The position numbers and the translations under genes were made by a program. Source: Pycnococcus provasolii (lineage: Eukaryota > Chlorophyta > Pseudoscourfieldiophyceae > Pseudoscourfieldiales). From it: a stretch of 64,000 nucleotides of DNA. Positions within the stretch are counted from its first letter, which is position 1, and every line of letters begins with the position of its first letter. Shown here in pieces: positions 47,901-55,731 of the stretch. The DNA is taken from positions 372,001 to 436,000 of the forward strand of contig CP150551.1 in NCBI GenBank assembly GCA_049487715.1, written 5' to 3'. The notes below the pieces were generated by a model. The model made no database searches and had not been told where the DNA came from. It saw only the letters and a list, made by a program, of their open reading frames with translations.

Positions 47901-48914
47901 GAGGGCGAGGGGGGGTCGGCGGACATGCCGCCATCGCCCACCAAGGAAGACGACCTCTCAGAGTCAACAAAGGCGGCACCTCCTCCTGCACCGGCATGGG
48001 GCGGTGTGCGTGCCGGTGGAACCACCACTGGCAAGTCGCTTGCCGAAATTCAGCGAGAAGAGGAGGAGAAGGCGCGGGTTGAGGCTGCGCGCAGCCAGCA
48101 CGAGAATGCTGCGCGTGTGGCATCCGTGCAGCAGGCAGCGCTCGCGGCAAGCACACCAGATGGCTTCTGGAACGCAAAGCCATCCGCGGTGGCTGCCACG
48201 TCGGAGGCGGAGGCTGCCGGATTTCCCGCCCTTGGAGCTGCACCGCCAGCACGGCAGAACTCGGGAGGCTCGCCCTCCGCGGCTGCGGCTGCGGCGGCGG
48301 CCGCTGCAGCCGCGGCAACGAAGACACCTATGCGATCCGGCTGGGCAGCTATGGCCGCTGGGCCAGGCTCAGGACCGGCACCGCCCATGCAGCAGCAGCA
48401 ACCACCGCCGCAGCAGCAACCGCAGCAGCCGCCGCCGCAGCAGGAGGCGCAGAGTAAGAAACAGGCTGCGAAGGAGGCGCAGCTTGCGGCACAGGCTGCC
48501 CTTCGTGGCATGGGCACACCCACGGCTCCAAAGCCGCAGGCAGCGCCTGCGCAGCAAGCTAAGCCACCCGCGCAGGCTGCACCGCAGCAAAGGCAGCCTC
48601 AACCAACCTCGGCGCCGGCTTCGTCGAGCAACAGCGCGTCATCTGCTACGACACAGCTCGCGGGTGCTGCTGCTGCCGGCTGGCCAATCGGTTTCCTGCG
48701 CTGGTGCGAGGCTGAGGCTACGAAGGTCCTAGGTGCAGGATCTGGAGGCGCACCTCCCGATTTGACTCTACTAGAATTCCTCCTCACGCTCGACAGCCCA
48801 AGTGAGACGGCGGAATACATTTCCATGTACTTTGGCAATTCGGCTGCAACTTCCAAATTTGCAGCAGCGTTTATCAACAAAAAAGCTGAGGCGAAGAGAA
48901 AGTCGGGACTGTGA
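44988..48914 (+). CDS. GYF-domain protein, GIGYF-like, very Gly/Pro/Gln-rich
   Basis: 1308 aa. The first 500 residues are Gly/Arg/Asp-rich with G runs of up to 13 and RGG/DRW motifs, as in RNA-binding low-complexity regions. The GYF domain lies at about 515-570: YEYKDPKGRMQGPFSHTDLL, then DWYEAGYFPEDLPVRR, with the conserved GP-F and W-x-x-x-GYF residues. GYF domains bind Pro-rich ligands. A Pro/Gly/Met-rich region, a basic Glu/Lys segment and poly-Gln/Ala stretches follow. The last 75 residues form a compact helical end (FLRWCEAEATKVLG, TLLEFLLTLDSPSETAEYI) similar in position and pattern to the C-terminal helical region of GIGYF proteins. That group works in translational repression and mRNA decay. 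GYF is secure; the GIGYF name is likely. Confidence 0.82.
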   Translation: MANAFSALEDMGGGGGGLGDDVPLSPQWLFGAKGGGGGGASGGGAAEAPPQPTNVKPPAMGDLTEGPTTGDSLGGGARWGRGGGGGNNGGGQRNQSGGGGGGGGGRWGRDGHDNRSSAFGGTGGGRWTEPGVGGGWSSRQHDGRGVNVGGGGGGGGGGGGSAMGGGNNTNSGDGRWGHHNRSANSNSANVNPNAGGGGGGGQPPGNGGGGGSNPTGDRWQPADRERFDDRVEPGRDPRRDRWLSGENNNGPRGDGPRPGAHHSGPGGVNTDRWRGGDGQRGPYGGNSKSTQGDMKGRDFRSRGGHHGHNSMGGGGGGGGGGGGGGGWGGGGGGGGGGHGHHHHGHGHDRRSGMPSSSPPRDHGNFGHHGGPGGMGGSTSSSGGGGPSSWPAGITTPQDVLAHGRHAPDFGVDSMDGRTRYSRSAMFAVNEAIHASCQPGKLPAPPAGAQLDVDLTTVQLPQHRGGDMDGGYGGSGRWGYRESAGGSNWRAGGGPAGSGGGGGGGGRGRGGDGGAGTYEYKDPKGRMQGPFSHTDLLDWYEAGYFPEDLPVRRQGDVNAPFVPLSSMLPVWRGGGDRAPPGFGDRAGSARGSLDLQPQAPEASPPNPAPGPMPHMGSSPGQGGGPPPSEAMPVGSGGGAVFGGFGVGGTSSLFGGVGWSDAPSASGPGGLGLGGSALADGPPPDARAGLPPWLGGGGSGPMDAGGAPPPQPQHVADPLAMHQPPQQPPPPFGVGGPGLAPPQQPPPGHGAPGMPPGDASGLSHAFASLFGPGNAGGPPPPPPSSPPPQGIGPLGTFGGPPPGAPSPGGPMMPGGAMSLEQLEAMQRDGAMRGLGGPGPEGMLFGAPGAMQPGGMVGGGPPPPQVAGGFGGVGQDHLLFGAPMMGGPPPGVPPGTPGQQPPMGDQSSQAPAPAWGGMGNLHDLQQQQEAASQMPPPSPPSPTGGTPTKDGEEGEGGKRGRRRRGGKGRSLNMGEGEGGSADMPPSPTKEDDLSESTKAAPPPAPAWGGVRAGGTTTGKSLAEIQREEEEKARVEAARSQHENAARVASVQQAALAASTPDGFWNAKPSAVAATSEAEAAGFPALGAAPPARQNSGGSPSAAAAAAAAAAAAATKTPMRSGWAAMAAGPGSGPAPPMQQQQPPPQQQPQQPPPQQEAQSKKQAAKEAQLAAQAALRGMGTPTAPKPQAAPAQQAKPPAQAAPQQRQPQPTSAPASSSNSASSATTQLAGAAAAGWPIGFLRWCEAEATKVLGAGSGGAPPDLTLLEFLLTLDSPSETAEYISMYFGNSAATSKFAAAFINKKAEAKRKSGL

Positions 48915-49247
48915 GTCAGGACTGTAACTAAGATTTCTCATTCAGTAATGGAACTTGAGTCACTTCGTCCAACGGGTCGTCCATTCAGCCCATTCAGGGG
49001 CGCCAATCAGCAGCGCGTTTGTACATGACGCTGGTGATTTCGAAGCTACCATCACGGCGCTATTCGTTGGCGTCCAGCGTGAGCGTTCTACTTGCGCTTG
49101 TTGTCGTTGTTGTCATCGCAACCCTACCCCTTCACTTCGAGCAAAGAAGAAAGCGGCTAAGTTAGGACGACTATATATTATGGGAATTGCTTACTAAATA
49201 CATGAAACACATCCGACTTTATTACTTTATTTTGCTTTTTTTATAAA
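48915..49247. other. Convergent gap, no gene seen
   Basis: This lies between the stops of the GYF gene and the kinesin gene. It is AT-rich toward 49180-49247 where a poly(A) signal for either gene might lie. No telomere-like motif is present. Confidence 0.5.
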
Positions 49248-52200
49248 TTAGAACAGCGATTTCGTACCTTCCAGCACATCGCGGACGGCATCGGCTGCTT
49301 CCGCAGGTGTTTGCACATTCGCAGGTCTCGAGGGTGATCCCGACGGTGATCCCGACGGTGATGCATTGTTACGCGACGTTGAAGGGGATGATTTCAGTCG
49401 AGTTAGCTGTCTCTCGGCGGTAAAGCAGGCTGCGAGCGCCTTCAGGTCGCTCGATCCTTTTTCGTTGGAACTCCTATCCGGAGCAAGCCGCAACTTTCGT
49501 TCCGATCCGGAGAGAGTCAGTACACCCGAGTCATCAAAGTCCGCGGATTCGAAGGGTGCTCCCCGCCACTTTGCCGACGACGGCGGATGTGGAGACGCGC
49601 CGTCGCGCCCGACGTGTGTCCACTCTACCCACCACGTTCCTCCCGAGTTTGCACCTTGGCCAATGGGAAGGGCATGATGGTCGCCTCGACTAATGCAATA
49701 CGCACGCACGAGACGTGGCTGCGAGGGGCGCTGTCCAGGCTTTCCATCTTTGCCCGGGTACTTAAGCACGAGGAATCCCTTGCACATGCGATCTTCCCGT
49801 CGCATCATTGCCTGGTAGGAGGCAACCAGTGTTCCGTTCGAAGCTAGACTCTGCTCCTGTTCCTTGCTCCTGGCATCCATAGCTTCCTTCATGGTTTCCA
49901 CACTCTGCACGAGCTCTTTTGTCGATGCTTTCATCCTTTCGACCTCCGCCTCCGCTTCCTCGCGCGCGTGGCGCTCGCGCTCAATCAGTGCACTCATGCG
50001 ATCCATCGCAGAACCTTCGGAAATTGCCGCCTCGTATGCCTTCGCCGACTCCTCTCGGCATTCCGCGAGAGCACCCGCGGTTGTTGCGAGAGCGACGTGT
50101 GACTCGTTCAGCACGCCCTCGAGAACGGATCTCTCCTCAATCCACGCCTGCTGCTCCGCCATGAACTGCGACTGCATCGCGTCGAGCTTATCAGCAAGAG
50201 TGTCCATCTCCGCCGTGAAGCGCGCACACTCCTCCTCCGCGATGGAGCGCGAAGCGCGAAGCTCCTCAATTAGAGCCTCTTCCGCACCCTCACGCTCCGC
50301 AAGCCTGAGCTCGAGGTTGAGCATCTGCAGGCGAAACTCGTGCTCCTGGCGCTGTGCAAGCGCCTGCACGCGCTCCACGCGCAACTCAGATATTTGATGC
50401 TGCGTTTGCAGCAATTCCTCAGCCGCCTCAGCTGCACGCGCGGCGGATTCAGCCGCATCTGCATTCTTTTCCTGCTCCATCGTGAGCATGAATTGAACGC
50501 CCTTCATCTCGCCTTGTATCGACTGAATCACCTCGTTCAGCGAGTCGCATCTTGCCTGCTCAGCCTGAAGTTCCGCCATCATCTGCTCGCGATCCTCCAA
50601 CGAATGCCCCACTTCTGCACCAAGTTCTTCCTTCTCAGCCTCTAGGGCAGCGATGCGCTCGTTCGCAGCGTCCAGCTCCGTGCGAAGGCGCGCAATCTCC
50701 GCCTCAAGTTCCGCAATGCGATCCGCGGACTCGCCTGCCAATGTATCAGCACGCAACTTGTCCGTCTCCTGCATAGCCTTTTCGCTCTTCAGGCAAGCTT
50801 CGAGCTCCACAATCTTCGTCTCGTAGTCGCCCGCCAACGCCGCGGTGGAAGCCGCTGCGGAGGCGCGCGCGGCATCCAGCTTGCTTGCGTGAACGCTCGC
50901 TTCCGCCTCAAGATGTGTCATCTTCTGCTCAGCAAGCGCAAGAGATTTTCTCGTCTCGAGAAGATCCTCGCATGCCCGTCGCAGCGCCTCGTTCTCCATC
51001 GTGGTCGTCATGGCCTCTTGCAGCAATGCAGTGCTCAACGCAGCCGTGCCGATGCGCTGCTGAGCGCGTGTCTCGATCACCATAGCACGCCCAGCAAAGT
51101 CAAGCGTATTAATGCTCTCCACCGCGAATGACTTAAGCGGGGAGACGCACGCGAGAAGGCTCACGCTTGCGCCAGTGCTGAGCGGCTCCTCCAGCAACTT
51201 CGTGAGAGCGGAATCGCGGTACGGGATGTGGTGACGTGGCGTTGGCGCATCAACAGCTCCGTCAGCCGTGTCCGCGCCATCCGCGGAATGCGGCGCGGCG
51301 GCGGAACCCTGCGAGTCTGCGAGCGCAGCAACCACCTGCCCGAGCGCGAGCAAGCTCGTGTTGATCGCCGTCGCCTCCCTGAAGCGCCTGTCGTACTGGT
51401 CTCGACCGTAACCGCGCTCAGCCACCTTTGTGCGCTCGCTACCGGCAAGATCCGCCACGGTGAGTCGTCCCGTAATGGTCACAACGTCCACCGTTCCATC
51501 CGAATTGGCGGTCTCGTCGTTGCCGTCCAGCGGAACGCCGTAGCGCACCACCTCTACAAAGAGAAGCGCGTGAGCGCGGCTCGAGTGCTTATTGAGGTGC
51601 GTTTCCGCATACACGATGCGCTTCCGCCCTTCCGCCGCTTTCGCGATGAGCTCATCCGCGCTCTTGACGGTTACCCAGCGCGCCCCTTCGGGAACCCAGC
51701 GCGCCTTTGGCGGTTGTCCCGGCGCGCTGGGTGCTGCCTCGTCTCGTCGGTGCACGAGCTTAAGCTCACGGCCACGGCTCTCGTCGCCTGCTCCGGAAGT
51801 TCGCCGACTGCCAGGTTTGTCCGCGCCCTGGAGAAGGTCAACGAGCTGCTCGGAGTATATCTGAACCATGCTCATTCTCACCTCGGTGCGCCAGCTCAGG
51901 TCCGAGCGAGCGCGAACGAAAAGGTCAGTCGCAAGGCGTGGGAGCATGCCGCTATCGTCGATGATGCGTGACTGGCTAGAAGGAGAGTCGGGGGATGCTG
52001 GCATCGGTGCCGGCGCCTCGGCAGACGGCTTGGTTGCCGCAGACGCGGCGGCGGCAGATGCGGCACGCGCCTTTGCCTCCTTAGCACCCGCGACATCGCC
52101 GGCAAAGCCACGGTGGCTTCCGAGGTGCATGAGTGTGTGAGTCTTTCCTGATCCGGTCTGCCCGTACGCGAGTATGCACGCTTCACACCCTTTCAGCACA

Positions 52201-52757
52201 GCGTCAAGCGCCTTGCTGCCCACCGCGTCGTACACATCATCCTGACTTGCGTCCGGTCCGAGAACGCGGTCGAAAGTGAATGGTTTTTCGGACGTGGACA
52301 GTTTCCCGGTGAGCGACTGCTTTTCCTCTTTCACGAGTACCTGGTTCGCCTCCGGGTCCACGCGCACGACCTGAAGCCCGTTGTCGTCCGGTCGAACGCG
52401 CACCGTCACGCGCACGCGATCCAGCGCCGGCGGTGCAATTAAGGCGAGCGGCTGCAGGACTTCCGAGGTTGCGGTGATTGCGTTTCCCGTCCTGGCTCCA
52501 TGGTCTTTGGCTGGCGACTTGGCTGGCGACTTGGCCGTGGCCGTGGCACTAGCCCGCGGTGGTGAAGAGGGCGCCGTTTTCCCCCCACCTTGCGCCGCCG
52601 AGGTTGCTGATGCGCTCGTCACGTTCTCCTTGTCCGACGACTCCGACGACGACGGCGACCTCGTGGGTTGGACTCCACCACTTTCTTTCTTCACGTTGTT
52701 GTTTCCACCCGAGGCCGCGGACGGCGGAACGAGACGCGACGCAATCGTCGACGACAT
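49248..52757 (-). CDS. Kinesin motor protein with long coiled coil and C-terminal PH-like region
   Basis: 1169 aa from the ATG at 52757; the longer open frame upstream is not used. After a Ser/Ala-rich N-terminus of about 110 residues comes the motor: VRVTVRVRPDDNGLQV, the P-loop GQTGSGKTHT (about 195-204), NKHSSRAHALLF (switch I), DLAGSER (switch II) and HIPYRDSALTKLLEEPLS. An Ala/Pro/Ser-rich insert of about 50 residues interrupts the motor just after the P-loop. A coiled coil of about 400 residues follows. Near residue 985 starts CKGFLVLKYPGKDG, with alternating strand-like segments, a conserved Trp pair (TWWVEW), VLTLSGSERKLRL and a final helix. This is the order of a PH domain. A microtubule motor that may bind lipid or a partner with its tail is inferred. 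Kinesin subfamily not assigned. Confidence 0.85.
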   Translation of the reverse strand: MSSTIASRLVPPSAASGGNNNVKKESGGVQPTRSPSSSESSDKENVTSASATSAAQGGGKTAPSSPPRASATATAKSPAKSPAKDHGARTGNAITATSEVLQPLALIAPPALDRVRVTVRVRPDDNGLQVVRVDPEANQVLVKEEKQSLTGKLSTSEKPFTFDRVLGPDASQDDVYDAVGSKALDAVLKGCEACILAYGQTGSGKTHTLMHLGSHRGFAGDVAGAKEAKARAASAAAASAATKPSAEAPAPMPASPDSPSSQSRIIDDSGMLPRLATDLFVRARSDLSWRTEVRMSMVQIYSEQLVDLLQGADKPGSRRTSGAGDESRGRELKLVHRRDEAAPSAPGQPPKARWVPEGARWVTVKSADELIAKAAEGRKRIVYAETHLNKHSSRAHALLFVEVVRYGVPLDGNDETANSDGTVDVVTITGRLTVADLAGSERTKVAERGYGRDQYDRRFREATAINTSLLALGQVVAALADSQGSAAAPHSADGADTADGAVDAPTPRHHIPYRDSALTKLLEEPLSTGASVSLLACVSPLKSFAVESINTLDFAGRAMVIETRAQQRIGTAALSTALLQEAMTTTMENEALRRACEDLLETRKSLALAEQKMTHLEAEASVHASKLDAARASAAASTAALAGDYETKIVELEACLKSEKAMQETDKLRADTLAGESADRIAELEAEIARLRTELDAANERIAALEAEKEELGAEVGHSLEDREQMMAELQAEQARCDSLNEVIQSIQGEMKGVQFMLTMEQEKNADAAESAARAAEAAEELLQTQHQISELRVERVQALAQRQEHEFRLQMLNLELRLAEREGAEEALIEELRASRSIAEEECARFTAEMDTLADKLDAMQSQFMAEQQAWIEERSVLEGVLNESHVALATTAGALAECREESAKAYEAAISEGSAMDRMSALIERERHAREEAEAEVERMKASTKELVQSVETMKEAMDARSKEQEQSLASNGTLVASYQAMMRREDRMCKGFLVLKYPGKDGKPGQRPSQPRLVRAYCISRGDHHALPIGQGANSGGTWWVEWTHVGRDGASPHPPSSAKWRGAPFESADFDDSGVLTLSGSERKLRLAPDRSSNEKGSSDLKALAACFTAERQLTRLKSSPSTSRNNASPSGSPSGSPSRPANVQTPAEAADAVRDVLEGTKSLF

Positions 52758-53239
52758 ACCGTACCAACGAAGCAACTTCCGAGTCACGAGTCTTGTAAGC
52801 TTAAGAAGGAAAGTGTGCCAGAGAGTAAGCCAAAGAGTAAGCCAACCAACCAACAAGTAAGCCTACGAGTGACGCGATACCCTTTACTACAAGACAAGTG
52901 GACACAAGTTTGGAAATAAAGTTTGTAAAGTTTGGAAAGTTTGGAAAAGTTTCGAAACGAAACTTTGAAAAATGAGAATGGACGCCCTCTTAAGGGTACC
53001 CTTAAGAGGTATTCTCAAAAGGTTGTTTTGTTTGACGGAGCGCTTGGGGTTGGGTTTGGGTTTGGGGGGAGCTTTGGCGGACTGCGGAGAAGCCTCATCA
53101 CGCTGTTCTCCGGCTGTTCTCGCGGAGAAGACGCGCACGTTCTTGAAACTTGAAAGGGGAATCCTTCAACGAAAGCACTGCACAGTGTGTCAAACCACAC
53201 AGTGCATCCGCGCCCACTCGCCCAGATGTCTCATGACCT
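52758..53239. other. Intergenic region, no clear gene
   Basis: Repeated TTTGGAAA/TTTGTAAAG units near 52900-52970, an inverted pair CTCTTAAGGGT/ACCCTTAAGAG near 52984-53007, and TTGGGTTTGGGTTTGGGG near 53048-53068, a G-rich relative of the telomere-like motif. It lies upstream of the candidate gene that follows. Confidence 0.4.
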
Positions 53240-53828
53240 ATGCACATGCATGCCAGCCTCATGCACGGCCCGACGGCTTTTCTGCCACCTGGAATCCTGC
53301 AGGGAGACAAGGTTCATTTGAATCAAACAAAGCTCCGTCCTCGTGATTCGGTCGATGGGAAATCTTCATGGTGAGTCTCAAGCATGAGCCGGATCTTCTG
53401 CTGTATTCTTACGGGTAGTCTGAAGGTAGTTCTATGCGCGGCAGTCCTGCGCAGCGGACGTGCACATTGGCAGCGGTGCAGTACCCGGTAAAGTGTTACC
53501 GTACAGCTGTGTTCACGCATCGAGGGATCCAGGGAGAACAAATCCGCTTCCCCTCACTCACAACCCGCATTTTAATAGAGCAGGTGGTAGGAATACCGTA
53601 CATCAAGGTGGTCAAGAAGAAATCTAGATGCAAGGCTGGCGGGGGCGGAAGCCGGAGGGAATACTGTGCTTGTTTCTTTTCCCTCTCGTACAGTACGTTC
53701 GGTACCGCGATTATGTAAAACGCGACGGCCAGCTCATGCTCGGTAAGACGAAGGCTGCTGCAGAGGCGGAGGCACGCCTTCGCGACCGTCTCGGGAATGT
53801 TGAAGCCGTGCGTCGCGCGTCTGGCTGA
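53240..53828 (+). CDS. Candidate small three-exon gene, unknown product
   Basis: Exon 1: 53240-53370, ATG start, donor GTGAGT. Exon 2: about 53445-53583 (an alternative acceptor at 53430 keeps the same frame), weak donor GTGGTA. Exon 3: 53694-53828, acceptor TCTCGTACAG after a pyrimidine-rich stretch. The phases agree at both joints, giving about 134-139 aa. The product contains GDKVHLNQTKLRPRDSVDG, then GIQGEQIRFPSLTTRILIEQ, then YVRYRDYVKRDGQ and a coiled coil. A further coding-like stretch in the next frame (ending ALKRMRVV at about 53886) suggests either a frameshift near 53805 or an extra splice. No family recognised. Without splicing there is no long frame here, so the call depends on the introns. 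Confidence 0.38.
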
Positions 53829-53991
53829 GCTAGAGACGGCTGCGCAGAGGAGCTTTTACGCGCTGAAGCGCATGCGCGTCGTGTGAATGTGTTGTATAGG
53901 TATCATCACATGTGATTATGAATAGTACAGGTACAGTAATACTACATAGCGCATATTGTGTAACACAAACATGATCAGTCTGCGTGCTTTG

Positions 53992-55584
53992 TCACGCACC
54001 GGACGAGGAAATGAGTCGATCCACGCGTGCGCCACCTGCCGCGCGATAATGTCGAAACCACGTCTCAAGAAGAGCGTTGTTTGGGCTCGTGCGCCATCCA
54101 GCGCGCCAAGGCTTGGCGCGGTTCGCGTGCAGGCCAACGACGGAGGATGCAGACGAGTATGTGCGGCGACGCCATCGCCGTGGCGCTGCCAATCCTCGAC
54201 TCGCCGCGTCAACACGAGCGAGCTTGATTTTAAGAGCAAGAGCCTGGCTTGGATGAACTGAGGCGACATTAGGTACGGCATCGTGCGGAAGGCGGCCCCA
54301 AGTGCCGAGTGGAAGCGCTGCGTCCTTGCGAGAACGACATGAGCCGTACAAGAGATTCAACAGCTCCTGCTCAGAGAATCCCCAGCGCGCCATAAGCTTG
54401 ACGACCGTCGCATCGCCGATGAGGCGCATCATGGTGGAGAAGAGGGCGATGTCAGGGATCGCATTGATGACTGTTTCGTTTCGTAGAGGTATAGACATGA
54501 ATAAGCGTGTTGGGTTAGTGCAATGTTGCTGGTTTGCGTGTACTGTATGTATTTGCGTCAGGTGAAACGTACGGTGCGATCCGAAAAAGGCGTGATTTCG
54601 CCTAAATCGAGGCGCAGCATAAAAAGCCTTGCGACCACCGCCGCGAGCTTTTGATGGCCACAGCGCCACCTCTGGGTCGTCAAAAAAGAAAATGTCGGCG
54701 TCGACGATCGCCACCCTACAGTATTCCGTCAACGCGAAGGCGAGCAGCTTACTCATGACTCCGCTACTTCTGGCAGACTCGCAATGCCGCCGTCCTGCGC
54801 CGCGCGCTGACTCAAGGCTGTGCGAACAAGGCGGTCGAATATCCATCTCGTATGTTCTCACGTGCACGCACATATCTCTCAGAAGGTATTGCCTGACGCG
54901 CGACGAAACTTTCGGTCCAGCCAAGACAACGACGTCTCGTGGCACCCGTGAGTACTGTCGTATTGAGTGCACGAGCGTGACGACGCCTGGCAGGTATGCG
55001 TCGTCGCCGAGCAGCGTTACCCACGCCTCACCGCATTTTGTCAAGTCGCCCCCTCGCCGTTTCCGTGTCACGTCCAAGCTGCCGTCGTCAGGAAGGACCG
55101 AACGCAGTGTCGCGGTCGAGCAGCTCTGGCTCCAGTCAAGCGTTGACATGGCGTGCTCGCATCTTTTTGTGGAGGAGGCGTGGCATCGCATCGTTGGCTT
55201 GGCCAAGCCGTCTAGCGGCCTGAACGCCGACGTCCGAATCGCGCCAAATGGACCTGACGGCGCGCACCACGAAGCCGACCAGTTCGACGCAACGAGCGGC
55301 GTGCCGTCTGCCCACGTCAAGACACCTCCTTTTGCCGTCTCCTTTGCTTCTTGTCGCATCGACGCGCGGTTGACCCAGAAGCGCCAGGTGGATCGGTCCG
55401 ACTCGGGCAAGCCGAGGCCCTTTAATGGTATGCGTGATGCTGAGCGAGCTGCAATACCGTGGCCAGCAGAGGCGGCATAGAATGGCCAGCAGAGGAGCAC
55501 CAGCACCAGCAAAGAAGTATTCCTTGCCCAAACACGCGTTAACGGCAACACGTGCTGCCGTTGCCGCTGCTGGAGCTCCGGCAT
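53992..55584 (-). CDS. GT8-like glycosyltransferase, type II membrane protein
   Basis: 530 aa if unspliced, from the ATG at 55584. A hydrophobic segment near the N-terminus (LLVLVLLCWPFYAASA) suggests a Golgi signal anchor; its neighbourhood is Arg-rich. The catalytic domain begins WVTLLGDDAYLPGVVTLVHS, followed by VVVLAGPKVSSRVRQYLL, a lumenal SKLLAFAL helix, and VDADIFFFDDPEVAL with the DxD-type metal/sugar-nucleotide motif of glycogenin-like GT8 enzymes. EQELLNLLY matches the (D/E)Q-x-x-LN motif. A 102-bp segment (54471-54572) with GTACGT and AAACAG ends is a multiple of three and gives an out-of-family stretch, so it is probably an intron; spliced length is 496 aa. Its acceptor sugar is unknown. 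Confidence 0.72.
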   Translation of the reverse strand: MPELQQRQRQHVLPLTRVWARNTSLLVLVLLCWPFYAASAGHGIAARSASRIPLKGLGLPESDRSTWRFWVNRASMRQEAKETAKGGVLTWADGTPLVASNWSASWCAPSGPFGAIRTSAFRPLDGLAKPTMRCHASSTKRCEHAMSTLDWSQSCSTATLRSVLPDDGSLDVTRKRRGGDLTKCGEAWVTLLGDDAYLPGVVTLVHSIRQYSRVPRDVVVLAGPKVSSRVRQYLLRDMCVHVRTYEMDIRPPCSHSLESARGAGRRHCESARSSGVMSKLLAFALTEYCRVAIVDADIFFFDDPEVALWPSKARGGGRKAFYAAPRFRRNHAFFGSHRTFHLTQIHTVHANQQHCTNPTRLFMSIPLRNETVINAIPDIALFSTMMRLIGDATVVKLMARWGFSEQELLNLLYGSCRSRKDAALPLGTWGRLPHDAVPNVASVHPSQALALKIKLARVDAASRGLAAPRRWRRRTYSSASSVVGLHANRAKPWRAGWRTSPNNALLETWFRHYRAAGGARVDRLISSSGA

Positions 55585-55731
55585 CGTCGGCTGGTGGTCG
55601 GCTGATCACGTCGTTCTTCTTCTACCTAAGGGTATGGGTATCCGTTCTTACGCAGAACGTGGGAAAAAATAATCCCCGGACCGCCCGGTGCGAATTCCGT
55701 TCCGCCGATTTCACTTTCCCAGAAATAATTC

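Noticed and set aside
55482-55631. Ala-rich plus-strand frame (MASRGAPAPAKK...) as first exon of the methyltransferase
   Set aside because: It overlaps the glycosyltransferase start on the other strand and its donor phase does not match usable acceptors before the methyltransferase frame.
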